A stretch of 33,639 bases of DNA from an uncultured Clostridia bacterium (lineage in GTDB: Bacteria; Bacillota; Clostridia; TANB77; CAG-508), in assembly GCA_947589135.1 (NCBI GenBank), contig CANPZT010000003.1, forward strand, positions 1 to 33,639, in the 5' to 3' direction. Below the pieces are notes generated by a model. It saw nothing but the letters and a program-made list of their open reading frames with translations, searched no databases and was not told the DNA's origin. The translations under genes were made by a program, and so were the position numbers. Below are positions 10,108 to 20,533 of the stretch, one piece after another (the first letter of the stretch is position 1; each line of letters begins with the position of its first letter).

Positions 10108-10136
10108 TTGAAAAAAAAATAAAAAAAAGATATAAT
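10108..10136 (+). promoter_or_regulatory. SigmaA-type promoter
   Basis: TTGAAA, 17 bp spacer, TATAAT upstream of the hemolysin-family gene. Confidence 0.6.
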
Positions 10137-10175
10137 GAGAACAATATAATAAAAGAAAAAAGGAGTAAATACTAA

Positions 10176-11501
10176 ATGTTTTGGCAAATCTTAATTTTAT
10201 TAATTCTAATATTTTTAAATGCATTTTTTGCAGCAAGTGAAATTGCATTTATAACATTAAATGATGCAAAAATAGAAAAACAAGCAAAAGAAGGTAACAA
10301 AAAAGCGAAACAAATAAGGAAGATGTTAAAAGAACCAAGCAAATTTTTAGCTACAATACAAATAGGAATCACATTAGCAGGTTTTTTATCAAGTGCATTT
10401 GCATCAGAAACATTTGCAGAAAGATTAGCACCTATCTTATATAAAATAATTCCAATGATAAGTTTAGGTGTATGGAAAAGCATATCAATAGTTGTTATTA
10501 CAATAATATTATCTTTCTTTACACTAGTTTTTGGGGAATTAGTGCCAAAGAGACTAGCTATGAAAAATTATGAAAAAATAGCCTTTGGAACAATTCGAAT
10601 TATTAGAGGGTTATCTATTATAACAGCTCCATTTGTTAAATTACTAACAATCGTAACAAATGCAGTATCTAGACTATTTGGCGTAAAAGAGAACGAAGAA
10701 GAATCAGTAACAGAAGAAGAAATAAAAATGTTAGTTGATCAAGGTGAAGAAAAAGGAACTATTGAAGAGGAAGAAAAAGAATTAATTAACAATGTATTTG
10801 AATTTAACGATATTACTGTATCTGAAATTATGACACATAGAAAGGACATTTTTGCAATTGATATAAGTACAACTCCAGAATTACTAATTAATGAGCTTTC
10901 AAAAGAAGAATATCGATATAGTAGAATACCTGTATATGATGAAACAATTGATGAAATTAAAGGAATTTTATATGTAAAAGATGTATTAAAAAATATTAAT
11001 AAGAAAACATTTAAAGTTAAAAACATCATGAAAGAAGCATATTTTGTATCTCAAAATAGATTAATCAACGAAGTTTTTAAAGAGTTACAAAAAAATAAAA
11101 TTCAAATGGCAATTATTGTAGATGAATATGGTGGAACAGAAGGAATTGTAACAATGGAAGACATTTTAGAAGAATTAGTAGGTGACATTTATGATGAATA
11201 TGATGAGGAAGAAAAAGAATTTGAGCAATTAGATAAAAACACATATATTTTAAGTGGAAGTATGACAATAAATGATGTTAATAAAGTATTAGATGCTAAA
11301 ATACCAGAAGGAGATTATGATACAATATCAGGATTTTTGCAAGAAAAATTAGGAAGAATTCCTGAAGATGAGGAAACACCAATTATTGAAACGCAAGAAG
11401 TAACTTATAAGATAGAAGAATACGAAGATAAAAGAATTTTAAAAGTAAAAGCTTGTAAGAATAACGAAAAAGAAATAATAAAAGATGATGAAAATATATA
11501 A
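10176..11501 (+). CDS. Hemolysin/CNNM-family protein (DUF21, CBS pair, CorC/HlyC domain)
   Basis: N-terminal TM domain, IMTHRKDIFAID and YSRIPVYDETIDEIKGILYVKDVL CBS motifs, DEYGGTEGIVTMEDILEELVGDIYDE. Confidence 0.93.
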   Translation: MFWQILILLILIFLNAFFAASEIAFITLNDAKIEKQAKEGNKKAKQIRKMLKEPSKFLATIQIGITLAGFLSSAFASETFAERLAPILYKIIPMISLGVWKSISIVVITIILSFFTLVFGELVPKRLAMKNYEKIAFGTIRIIRGLSIITAPFVKLLTIVTNAVSRLFGVKENEEESVTEEEIKMLVDQGEEKGTIEEEEKELINNVFEFNDITVSEIMTHRKDIFAIDISTTPELLINELSKEEYRYSRIPVYDETIDEIKGILYVKDVLKNINKKTFKVKNIMKEAYFVSQNRLINEVFKELQKNKIQMAIIVDEYGGTEGIVTMEDILEELVGDIYDEYDEEEKEFEQLDKNTYILSGSMTINDVNKVLDAKIPEGDYDTISGFLQEKLGRIPEDEETPIIETQEVTYKIEEYEDKRILKVKACKNNEKEIIKDDENI

Positions 11502-11602
11502 AAACAATATTAATTATCGATAGTTATTTTAAGTAGAATAAAAACACAGTCAATATAACAATTATTAGAAAAGATATGTTAATGAAAGGAATGGAACTAA
11601 AT

Positions 11603-13333
11603 ATGAAGAAAACATTTAGAATTCGTATAACAATAATAGCAATAATAGTAATTTGTGTATTTGCAATAGGTATTTATCAACTAATAAAAAACAGAAGTAA
11701 ACAATATGAAATAGAAAAAATAAATGAATATAATTATTTTGTGCTAAAACAAGATGATAAATATGGAGTTATAAACAAAAAAGGGGATATAATTATAGAA
11801 ACTCAATATGATGATGTGAAAATACCTAACCCAGAAAAGGCTGTATTTGTATGCTATACAGGAGAAAATATCAAAATATTAAATGATAAAAAAGAAATAA
11901 TTTTAACACAATATCAAAAAGTAGAAGCAATTAGATTAAAAAATATTGCAAGTGATTTAATGTATGAAAAAAGCGTATTAAAATATGAAGAAAACGGAAA
12001 ATATGGATTAATTAATTTTGAAGGAAAAAAGATAACAAAGGCAATTTATGATGAAATAGATAGTTTACCTTATAAAGAGGGAGAATTAATTGTAAAACAA
12101 GATGGGAAATATGGTGTAATTAATATTAAGGGAAACAAAAAAGTAAATATTGAATATGATCAAATTTCAGTGGATGGATATTACACAGAAGACAATCAAT
12201 ATAAATATGCTGGATACATTGTTTCAAATACTACAGAAGAAGGATATAGATATGGATATATTAATTATAATGGAGAGAAGATTGAAGAGGTAGAATATAA
12301 TGAATTATCTAGAGTAACACATATAGAAGATAATGAAAATGTTTATATAATATGCGCAAAAAATGGTCAATATGGTGTAACGAAAAATGGAAAAGAGTTA
12401 ATAACAAACGAATATCAATCTATTCATTATGATGAAGCGAATAAACTTTTTTCAATTGAAAAAAGCAAAAAATATGGTGTTGCAGACTTAAATGGCAAAA
12501 TGATAATACCTGTGGAATATCAACAGATTGATATTACAGGAATTTATTTATATGCTCAAAACAACCAAGGAACTACAGTATATAGTGCTCAAGGAAATCA
12601 GGTAAATATTGATACAGATATAGCAATATTAGAAACACAAAATGAAAAATACAGAATAAGAATTAATAGTAGTAAACAAAATGGATATGGTGTTATTGGA
12701 AAAGATGGAAAACAAATTATAGAAGAAAAATACAATTATATAGAATATTTGTATGATAACTACTTTATCGTAAGCAATGAGAATTCAAAATTAGGAGTAA
12801 TTGATGATAAAGAAAATGTAAAAATAGAAATCAAATATGATTCTATACAAAAGATAGAAAATACACAAATAATTCAAACAACTTTAACACAAGAAAACAC
12901 AACTCAATTATATTCTAATGAAATGAACCAAATATGTGATATAGAAAATGCATTAGTAGAGACAAAAGATAATTATATAAAAATATATAACGGGGAACAA
13001 ACAAAATATTTTGATAAAGAAGGAAAAGAATTAACCAATACAGAAGTTTATCCAAATAATAAATTATTTGCAAAAAAAGAAAATGAACAATGGGGATTTG
13101 CAGATAAAAATGGAAATGTAGTTGTAGATTGTAAATACGAAAAAGTAACAGAATTTAATGAATATGGTTTTGCAGCAGTAAAATTAGATGATAAATGGGG
13201 AGTTATTAATTCACAAGGAAAGGAAGTTCTAGAACCAACATATGAATTAAAAGAGCAGATAGAACCATCATTTATAGGCAAATATTATAAAATAACATAT
13301 GGATTTGGAGAATTTTATTATACAGATGACTAA
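11603..13333 (+). CDS. WG-repeat protein with N-terminal TM anchor
   Basis: Many repeats of the type KYGVINKKGDIIIETQYDDV, KYGLINFEGKKITKAIYDEI, KWGVINSQGKEVLEPTYE. Confidence 0.88.
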   Translation: MKKTFRIRITIIAIIVICVFAIGIYQLIKNRSKQYEIEKINEYNYFVLKQDDKYGVINKKGDIIIETQYDDVKIPNPEKAVFVCYTGENIKILNDKKEIILTQYQKVEAIRLKNIASDLMYEKSVLKYEENGKYGLINFEGKKITKAIYDEIDSLPYKEGELIVKQDGKYGVINIKGNKKVNIEYDQISVDGYYTEDNQYKYAGYIVSNTTEEGYRYGYINYNGEKIEEVEYNELSRVTHIEDNENVYIICAKNGQYGVTKNGKELITNEYQSIHYDEANKLFSIEKSKKYGVADLNGKMIIPVEYQQIDITGIYLYAQNNQGTTVYSAQGNQVNIDTDIAILETQNEKYRIRINSSKQNGYGVIGKDGKQIIEEKYNYIEYLYDNYFIVSNENSKLGVIDDKENVKIEIKYDSIQKIENTQIIQTTLTQENTTQLYSNEMNQICDIENALVETKDNYIKIYNGEQTKYFDKEGKELTNTEVYPNNKLFAKKENEQWGFADKNGNVVVDCKYEKVTEFNEYGFAAVKLDDKWGVINSQGKEVLEPTYELKEQIEPSFIGKYYKITYGFGEFYYTDD

Positions 13334-13341
13334 GGAATATA

Positions 13342-13470
13342 TGCCAAAGGTTGCCGAGTGTTGCAGGGGGTTGCCAAGGGTTCCAAGGTTGCCAATGGTT
13401 CCGGGTTTAAATGGCAATTAAATTTGCCATTTAAACCCGGAACCTTTGGCAACCCTTGGCAACTTTTTTT
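13342..13470. repeat. GC-rich long-palindrome repeat, copy 2 (T tract at right end)
   Basis: gttgccaaggg...ccgggtttaaatggcaa/ttgccatttaaacccgg...cccttggcaac inverted repeat; shares the ttccgggtttaaatggcaa core with copy 1. Confidence 0.88.
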
Positions 13471-13529
13471 GATTAAATTCATATAAAGAAGTAAATACTA
13501 TTATAAATAAAAAAAGAAGGTGTTTTTAT

Positions 13530-14390
13530 TTGAAACTTGGAGTGGCACTATCAGGTGGAGGTATTAGAGGAATTGCACATGCAGGAGCTTTAAAAGCATT
13601 AGAAGATAATAATATCAAAGTAGATATTATTGGAGGAACAAGCTCAGGTGCAATAGTAGCATCATTATATGCAATGGGTTATTCACCTTATTATATCTAC
13701 ATATTATTTAAAAGATATGCTGGTGAGTTAAGTGAAATTGAGTCAGGTCCTATTATAACCGGAATAGGGGATTTTATGTTTAATAAAAAAGTTTCTATAA
13801 ATGGGTTTAAAAATGGAGAAAATATTGAAAATGCATATCAAAATCTAGCACTAAGAAAAGGAGTAAAAAAAATAAGTGACATTACAAAAATGCCATTAGT
13901 AATACCAGCAGTAGATGTTGTAGATTCAAAAAAATATATTTTTACAAATCAAATTCCAATTGGAACTAAAAAAAAGAGCCGTTATATAACAGATATTTCA
14001 ATAGGAAAAGCAGTAAGAGCAAGTAGTAGTTTTCCTTGTATTTTTTCTCCATGTGACTTCAAAAAACACAAATTTTTAGATGGTGGGGTATTAGATAATG
14101 TACCAGTAGAAGAAGTGAAAAAGCAGGGAGCAGACAAAGTAATTGCAATTAATTTTAAAGCAGATGATATTGATGATGAAAGTAATATGATGGATATTGC
14201 AATGAGAACAATTGATATAATGGGGAATAAAATATCTGAAGAAAGTCTTCAAAAAAGTGATTTTATTTTAACAATTCAAACAGATAAAACAGGACTTTTA
14301 GAAGTAGATAAGCTAGATGACTGCTATCAATATGGTTATCATGCTATGATGGATAATTTAGAAAATATTAAGGAGATAATTTTTGAGTAA
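13530..14390 (+). CDS. Patatin-like phospholipase family protein
   Basis: LGVALSGGGIRGIAHAGAL oxyanion motif, GGTSSG nucleophile elbow, FLDGGVLDNVPV; TTG start. Confidence 0.93.
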   Translation: MKLGVALSGGGIRGIAHAGALKALEDNNIKVDIIGGTSSGAIVASLYAMGYSPYYIYILFKRYAGELSEIESGPIITGIGDFMFNKKVSINGFKNGENIENAYQNLALRKGVKKISDITKMPLVIPAVDVVDSKKYIFTNQIPIGTKKKSRYITDISIGKAVRASSSFPCIFSPCDFKKHKFLDGGVLDNVPVEEVKKQGADKVIAINFKADDIDDESNMMDIAMRTIDIMGNKISEESLQKSDFILTIQTDKTGLLEVDKLDDCYQYGYHAMMDNLENIKEIIFE

Positions 14391-14466
14391 ATAAACAAAA
14401 TTTTACTTATTACAAAAAATATGATAAAATTTTAATAATATTATTTAAAATATTAAGGGTGAAAAA

Positions 14467-16260
14467 ATGTTTATCATTGAAGAAGAACTAAAGAAATTGC
14501 CTAGTAAACCAGGGGTATACATTATGCGAGACAAAGACGACAACATTATTTATGTAGGAAAAGCAATTTCTTTAAAAAATAGAGTAAGACAATATTTCAG
14601 AAAAACTAATAAAACAGCAAGAATTGAAAAAATGGTAAGTTTAATTGACCATTTTGAATATATTGTTGTAGATAATGAAGCAGAAGCATTAATTTTAGAG
14701 TGTAATTTAATCAAAAAAAATAGACCTAAATTTAATGTTTTATTAAAAGATGACAAAACATACCCTTATATCAAAGTAGACTTAAAATCAGAATTTCCAG
14801 GCGTTTATATTACAAGAAGGCTAATAAATGATGGTTCAAAATATTTTGGACCATATGCAAACCCAGGAAGCGCAAAAGAAATGCTAGATTTTATAAAACA
14901 GAAATACAAAATTCATCAATGTAGATCAATAAAAGAAAGGACAAGACCATGTTTAAATTACCACATAAAGAGATGTTTAGCACCATGTATGGGATATGTA
15001 AAAAAAGAAGAATACATGAAACAAATTCATGAAATTATGGACTTGCTAGAAGGAAAAACAGACAAACTTTTAAAAGAATTAGAAACACAAATGCAAGAAG
15101 AATCAGAAAAAATGAATTTCGAAAAAGCAGCAGAAATACGAGATAGAATACAAGCAATTGACAGAGTATCAGCTAAACAAAAGGTATCTAATATTTCAGA
15201 AAATAGCATTGATGTAATTGGAATTGCAAAATCTGAATTACAAGTGTGCATAGAAATATTTTTTGTACGTGGCAGCAAAATGATAGGAAGAGAGCATTAT
15301 TTTTATAGCGAATTAAAAGATATGGAAGATAAAGAAATCTTATCTGGATTTATAAAGCAATATTATTTAGACAATCCAAATATTCCAAATAAAATTATGA
15401 TAAGAGAAGAAATTGACGATAAAAAAGCAATTGAAGAATGGTTATCCACAGTTTTAGGAAGAAAAGTGGAAATTAAGACACCAAAAAAAGGAGAAAAATT
15501 ACGTTTTGTAGAAATGGCAGAAATGAATAGTAAAGTTACATTAGAAAATAGAGAAAAAGATAAAAGTGAAGTGTTACTAGAATTAAAAGAAGTGCTACAA
15601 TTAGAAAAAATGCCAAGAAAAATTGAAACATATGACATTTCTAATATTTCAGGAGAATATATGGTAGCAGCAATGTGTGTTATGCAAGATGGAATTATAA
15701 AAAAGAATTTGTCAAGAAGATTTAAAATAAAAACAGTTTACTCACAAGATGATCCAAAATGTATGGAAGAGGTAATTACAAGAAGATTAAAACATTCTAT
15801 TGAAAATCCAAATGGGGGATTTGGAAAATTACCTGATGTAATTTTTGCAGATGGTGGAATTACACAAATAAGGGCAACTAAAAATGCAATTGAAAAATAT
15901 AAATTAAATATTCCTGTATTTGGAATGGTAAAAAATGATAAGCACCAAACAAGAGCTTTAATGGATGAAGATAGAAAAGAGTTAGAAATATCAGAAAATC
16001 TAATGAACTTAATTACTAGATTTCAAGATACAGTTCATGATACTGCAATTACATATCATAGAAAAGTAAGAGATAAACAAATTACAAAATCAGAATTAGA
16101 TGATATTGATGGAATTGGAAAAGTTAAGAAACAAGCATTATTAAAAAAGTTCGGAAGCCTAGAACAAATAAAAAAAGCGACTATAGAAGAATTGATAAAT
16201 GTAAAAGGAATTACAGAAGAATTAGCAAAAAGGATAATAGAAAACTTAAATAGAAATTAA
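14467..16260 (+). CDS. uvrC: Excinuclease ABC subunit C
   Basis: LPSKPGVYIMRDKDDNIIYVGKAISLKNRVRQYF, CLNYHIKRCLAPC, IFADGGITQI, C-terminal helix-hairpin-helix. Confidence 0.97.
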   Translation: MFIIEEELKKLPSKPGVYIMRDKDDNIIYVGKAISLKNRVRQYFRKTNKTARIEKMVSLIDHFEYIVVDNEAEALILECNLIKKNRPKFNVLLKDDKTYPYIKVDLKSEFPGVYITRRLINDGSKYFGPYANPGSAKEMLDFIKQKYKIHQCRSIKERTRPCLNYHIKRCLAPCMGYVKKEEYMKQIHEIMDLLEGKTDKLLKELETQMQEESEKMNFEKAAEIRDRIQAIDRVSAKQKVSNISENSIDVIGIAKSELQVCIEIFFVRGSKMIGREHYFYSELKDMEDKEILSGFIKQYYLDNPNIPNKIMIREEIDDKKAIEEWLSTVLGRKVEIKTPKKGEKLRFVEMAEMNSKVTLENREKDKSEVLLELKEVLQLEKMPRKIETYDISNISGEYMVAAMCVMQDGIIKKNLSRRFKIKTVYSQDDPKCMEEVITRRLKHSIENPNGGFGKLPDVIFADGGITQIRATKNAIEKYKLNIPVFGMVKNDKHQTRALMDEDRKELEISENLMNLITRFQDTVHDTAITYHRKVRDKQITKSELDDIDGIGKVKKQALLKKFGSLEQIKKATIEELINVKGITEELAKRIIENLNRN

Positions 16261-16309
16261 TAGAATAATAAAAAATGAATGAAATAATATAAATGTAATA
16301 AATAATTAA

Positions 16310-16340
16310 ACACAGCTAAGACAAAGTCTTAGCTGTGTTT
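16310..16340. terminator. Intrinsic terminator
   Basis: acacagctaagac aaa gtcttagctgtgt stem-loop followed by ttt. Confidence 0.75.
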
Positions 16341-16496
16341 GTCATTATATCGTTCGAAAGTTTTATTATTCTTTCGAATCGATGCATTAACTTTAAGTCC
16401 AGCGGGAAAGCTGTCCTTAATTGGTTTAGTAACCTTAAGATAATATAAAATTATCAAAAGATACCCAAACAACACTACTAAAGCTGCTTTTTTCAT
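16329..16496 (-). CDS. Small single-TM hypothetical protein
   Basis: MKKAALVVLFGYLLIILYYLKVTKPIKDSFPAGL with GGAGGTG RBS upstream. Confidence 0.6.
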   Translation of the reverse strand: MKKAALVVLFGYLLIILYYLKVTKPIKDSFPAGLKVNASIRKNNKTFERYNDKHS

Positions 16497-16718
16497 AAGG
16501 ATACACCTCCATAATAAAAGCAAAACGGGAAAATCCCAATTAATAGTTGTTTATATTATAACAGAAATATAAAAAAATTCAAGAATTGTAAATCTTCAAT
16601 AAAATTTTATGAAGAAATAGAAAAATGTAAAATTTTGCGAACGATTTTTATTAAAATTAGGAATAAAATTAAATTAAGTGAATATACATATAGAAACAAA
16701 AAATAAGGGGGATTTTTT

Positions 16719-16928
16719 ATGGAATATACAAAAGATGTTTTTTTCAAAGTTAATTATAATACAGATTTAAACAGATTAGAAATAACAGAGGAAAGTTGGA
16801 CAAGCAAACTAATCAAAAAGATTAAAAATCATAAATTATTAACAACTATAGTTATTGCATTTGCGATGTTTTCTACCTTAAACATTGCTATGATTTATAG
16901 TTTTATGAAAATTCTACAAAATATTTGA
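16719..16928 (+). CDS. Small single-TM hypothetical protein
   Basis: 69-aa ORF with AAGGGGG RBS and a C-terminal hydrophobic segment. Confidence 0.6.
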   Translation: MEYTKDVFFKVNYNTDLNRLEITEESWTSKLIKKIKNHKLLTTIVIAFAMFSTLNIAMIYSFMKILQNI

Positions 16929-16967
16929 AATTAAGGAAAAAATGAAGTATGATATGGAGGTGGCAAT

Positions 16968-17021
16968 ATGAGTTCAAAATATCCTATATTACCACCTATA
17001 ATCAAATTTATTAATTCATGA
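16968..17021 (+). CDS. Putative 17-aa microprotein MSSKYPILPPIIKFINS
   Basis: ATG preceded by ATGGAGGTGGCAAT (strong SD, good spacing); ends TGA. Confidence 0.35.
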   Translation: MSSKYPILPPIIKFINS

Positions 17022-17169
17022 ATATAATTTTTATCTAATTAAAAATTCAAAAAAATTTAAAATATTTATAATAAATCAATTTTTTAAGATATACTTTATT
17101 CCAAATTAAAATTTACAATAATATAGAAATATGATAAAATAAAAAAAATTTTATAAGAGGAGATAAAGT

Positions 17170-18825
17170 ATGCAAATCAAAGAAAAATTCAAATCTATTC
17201 CACAATTATTAAAAAGAATTTTTGAAAAATTTCCAATAACAATGATTGCAATTTTGCTAAGTACAACTTTTATTGCAATTACTTTAGATACTAATTTTAT
17301 AAAGCCAAAAACGATAGAAAATATCATGTTTTTCATTTTATATTTTGTATCAGGAAGTTTTTTGGCAGAAGCATTATTTGAAAAAAATAATACTAAAAGA
17401 AATTTATCATATATAGCATCTGCTATTATTTCAGTTATATTAGTTATAATTCATAATATAGAATTTAGTAGAGAAAATATAGAAAATTTAATATGGAAAA
17501 TTTCATTTTGTTATGTTTTAACACTAGGAATTTTATCAATATACACTATTTTCAAAAAATCAAAAAAAGATTTTAAAGAATATCTATTAAAGGTATTTAT
17601 TAATATGACAAAAACCAGTGCTATATATATAGTTTTATCAATAGGAATATCAATTGTTTCAGCAATTTTTGTATATTTAATATGGGAAAAAATAGGATAC
17701 ACATTAGTTCTTAGGTTAGAAATCCTTTTATTAGGATTTTATTATATTCCAAAATTAATATATAGTTTAGTAGATGTAGATGGAGAAGTGAATGGATTTT
17801 TCAAAGGATTGATAAAATATGTTTTAACTACATTAGTTATAATATCTTTTGCTATTATATATGTATATATTCTTAAAATACTTATTTTAAGAGATATGCC
17901 AAAAAATCAAATATTCAGAATTTTATCAGCACTATTCATAATAGGAATACCTATTTGGACAATGATGCAACACTTTCAAGATAAAAGTATTTGGGACAAA
18001 ATAAGTTCAAAATTACCAATTGCGTTTATTCCATTTGTATTTTTACAAATATATACGATAGGAATTAGAATTGCAGACAATGGATTTACACCATTAAGAT
18101 ATATTTGTGTTGCATTAGTTTTATTTGAAATTGTGTATATTTTAATATATCTTTTAAAAAGAGAAAAGTTAGAAATTTTGCTATTAATAATTGATGCAAT
18201 AGCTATTATTTCATTAATTATCCCAGGTATTAATATGTTCAGCATTTCAAATATGAGTCAAGCACATGCACTAAAAACATTAAAAAATCAATCTGACTAT
18301 ACAGATGAAGAAAAAGAAAGAATATATGGAGCATACACATATCTAAAAGATTCTGAAGATGGAAAAAAATATATTAATAAAATATTAAATAGTGAAGATA
18401 TTGATAAAATAAAAAGCTTCAGCAAAGTAAATAAAAATACTAGGTATTCTGGCACAACATATATAAACGTAAATGCTAATAATCAAAAAGTTGAGGTAGA
18501 AGGATATAAAACTTTATATCAAATTAGTGTTTCTGATTATAATAGTAATAGCATAGAAAAAGCATTCAGCGAACTTAAATTAGAATATGAATATATGGAT
18601 TCCAAAGATAATATAAAAGTTAATCTAAAAAAGGAATTTGAAAAATATATTGATATTTATTTTGATTTAGGAGGAGAAGAATTAGATGACTATTTCGAAA
18701 GTCATAATGAAATACAGATAGAAGATAGCAAAAAACTTATTATAAAATCTTTCTATTTAAATTATGAAGAAGATTCAAAATTAGTAAAAGGCTATTCTAT
18801 TCAAGGATACTTATTGGAAAAATAG
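17170..18825 (+). CDS. DUF4153-like multi-pass membrane protein
   Basis: 551 aa, many TM segments, N-terminus resembling DUF4153 proteins, soluble C-terminal domain. Confidence 0.7.
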   Translation: MQIKEKFKSIPQLLKRIFEKFPITMIAILLSTTFIAITLDTNFIKPKTIENIMFFILYFVSGSFLAEALFEKNNTKRNLSYIASAIISVILVIIHNIEFSRENIENLIWKISFCYVLTLGILSIYTIFKKSKKDFKEYLLKVFINMTKTSAIYIVLSIGISIVSAIFVYLIWEKIGYTLVLRLEILLLGFYYIPKLIYSLVDVDGEVNGFFKGLIKYVLTTLVIISFAIIYVYILKILILRDMPKNQIFRILSALFIIGIPIWTMMQHFQDKSIWDKISSKLPIAFIPFVFLQIYTIGIRIADNGFTPLRYICVALVLFEIVYILIYLLKREKLEILLLIIDAIAIISLIIPGINMFSISNMSQAHALKTLKNQSDYTDEEKERIYGAYTYLKDSEDGKKYINKILNSEDIDKIKSFSKVNKNTRYSGTTYINVNANNQKVEVEGYKTLYQISVSDYNSNSIEKAFSELKLEYEYMDSKDNIKVNLKKEFEKYIDIYFDLGGEELDDYFESHNEIQIEDSKKLIIKSFYLNYEEDSKLVKGYSIQGYLLEK

Positions 18826-18858
18826 ATAAAATATAAAAAATAGGAGATAAAAAAAGTT

Positions 18859-19725
18859 ATGATGAAACTTGCAGATGAGTGGAAAGAATATAAAATATTA
18901 GATATGGCAGATGGGCAAAAATTAGAAAAATGGGGAAATGTAATATTATCAAGACCAGACCCACAAATTGTATGGAAAGATAAAAGTTTTCCAAATAAAT
19001 GGAAAGAAATAAATGCAACATATCACAGAAGCAAAACAGGAGGAGGTTCATGGGAATTTAATAAAAAAATACCGGATAGATGGCAAATTCACTATAAAAA
19101 TTTAACTTTTAATATCAAGCCAATGGGTTTTAAGCATACAGGACTATTTCCAGAACAAGCCGTAAACTGGGATTGGATGATTAATAAAATAAAGACAGAA
19201 AAAAGAGAAATTAAAGTATTAAATTTATTTGCATATACAGGAGGAGCAACAGTAGCATGCTTATCAGCAGGAGCATCAGTATGTCATGTAGATAGCTCAA
19301 AAGGAATGACAACATGGGCAAAAGAAAATGTTGAAGCATCAAAATTACAAGACAAACCAGTAAGATTTATAGTAGACGATGTAATAAAATTTGTAAACAG
19401 AGAAATTAGAAGAGGGAATAAGTATGATGCAATCATAATGGATCCACCATCATATGGAAGAGGAGCAAAAGGAGAAGTATGGCAATTTGAAAATAACATA
19501 TATGATTTAGTAGAATTATGCACAAAAGTATTATCAGACAATCCATTATTTTTCCTAATTAATTCATATACAACAGGAATATCAAGTACTGTACTAAAAA
19601 ATATTTTAAACCTAACAGTAGGCAAAAAATACAAAGGAAAATTAGAAGCAGGAGAAATAGGAATACCAATGGAAGAATCTAAATTAGTGCTACCATGCGG
19701 AATTTATGGTAGGTGGGAAAAATAA
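18859..19725 (+). CDS. Class I SAM-dependent methyltransferase, RlmI-like
   Basis: VLNLFAYTGGATVACLSAGASVCHVDSSKGM and DAIIMDPPSYGRG. Confidence 0.85.
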   Translation: MMKLADEWKEYKILDMADGQKLEKWGNVILSRPDPQIVWKDKSFPNKWKEINATYHRSKTGGGSWEFNKKIPDRWQIHYKNLTFNIKPMGFKHTGLFPEQAVNWDWMINKIKTEKREIKVLNLFAYTGGATVACLSAGASVCHVDSSKGMTTWAKENVEASKLQDKPVRFIVDDVIKFVNREIRRGNKYDAIIMDPPSYGRGAKGEVWQFENNIYDLVELCTKVLSDNPLFFLINSYTTGISSTVLKNILNLTVGKKYKGKLEAGEIGIPMEESKLVLPCGIYGRWEK

Positions 19726-20406
19726 TGCAAGATTTAAAAGTTATTTATGAAGATAATCATATTATTGTTGTAGAAAAAAAGCCTAATATTCCGTCACAGG
19801 CAGATAAAACTGGTGATATTGATATGTTAACAATCGTAAAACAGTATATAAAAGAAAAGTACAATAAGCCTGGTAATGTATATTTAGGATTAGTTCATAG
19901 ATTAGATAGACCAGTGGGTGGAGTAATGATATTTGCTAAAACTTCTAAGGCTGCTTCTAGATTAAGCAATCAGGTAAGAGAAAAGATATTTAAGAAAAAG
20001 TACCTAGCAGTAGTTGATGGTAAATTTGAAAATAAGAAGCGGAGTTTTAGAAGATTACTTATATAAAGATGAAAGAAATAATATAAGTAAAGTTGTAAAC
20101 AAGGAAAAGAAAAATGCTAAATTAGCAAAGTTAGATTATGAGGTAGAAAAATATAATGAAATAAAAGATTTAAGCTTGGTAAAGGTAAATTTACATACAG
20201 GAAGACATCATCAGATTAGAGTGCAACTTGCAAATAGTGGACATAGCATTTTTGGAGACCAAAAATATGGTACAAGAGGAAAAGGAAAACAAATTGCATT
20301 GTGGGCTTATGAACTTACAATAATTCATCCAATTACAAAGGAAGAAATGGTATTTAAAGATTTACCAGAACCAATTGGAACTTGGTGTATATTAAAAAAT
20401 GATTGA
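19725..20406 (+). CDS. RluA/RluD-family pseudouridine synthase, split by a +1 frame change at an in-frame CGG (20040-20042)
   Basis: YLGLVHRLDRPVGGVMIFAKTSKAASRLS in frame 1, continuing after FENK as GVLEDYLYKDERNN...VNLHTGRHHQIRVQLANSGHSIFGDQKYG in the +1 frame. Confidence 0.9.
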
Positions 20407-20461
20407 ATCATAAGAAAAAAATGTTACATTAATGCAAATTTCACAAATTAAGCAAAAATGT

Positions 20462-20490
20462 TTGCATTTTATAAAAAACTATGTTACAAT
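20462..20490 (+). promoter_or_regulatory. SigmaA-type promoter for secG
   Basis: TTGCAT, 17 bp spacer, TACAAT. Confidence 0.55.
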
Positions 20491-20533
20491 ACTTAAGTAA
20501 AAAAAGAGAAAAACTGTTAGGAGGAATTCATAA

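Noticed and set aside
7531-13470. The two palindromic repeats considered as integron attC sites or CRISPR remnants
   Set aside because: No integrase or cas genes, no attC-like R/L box arrangement recognised, and only long perfect stems; a REP/MITE-like element fits better.
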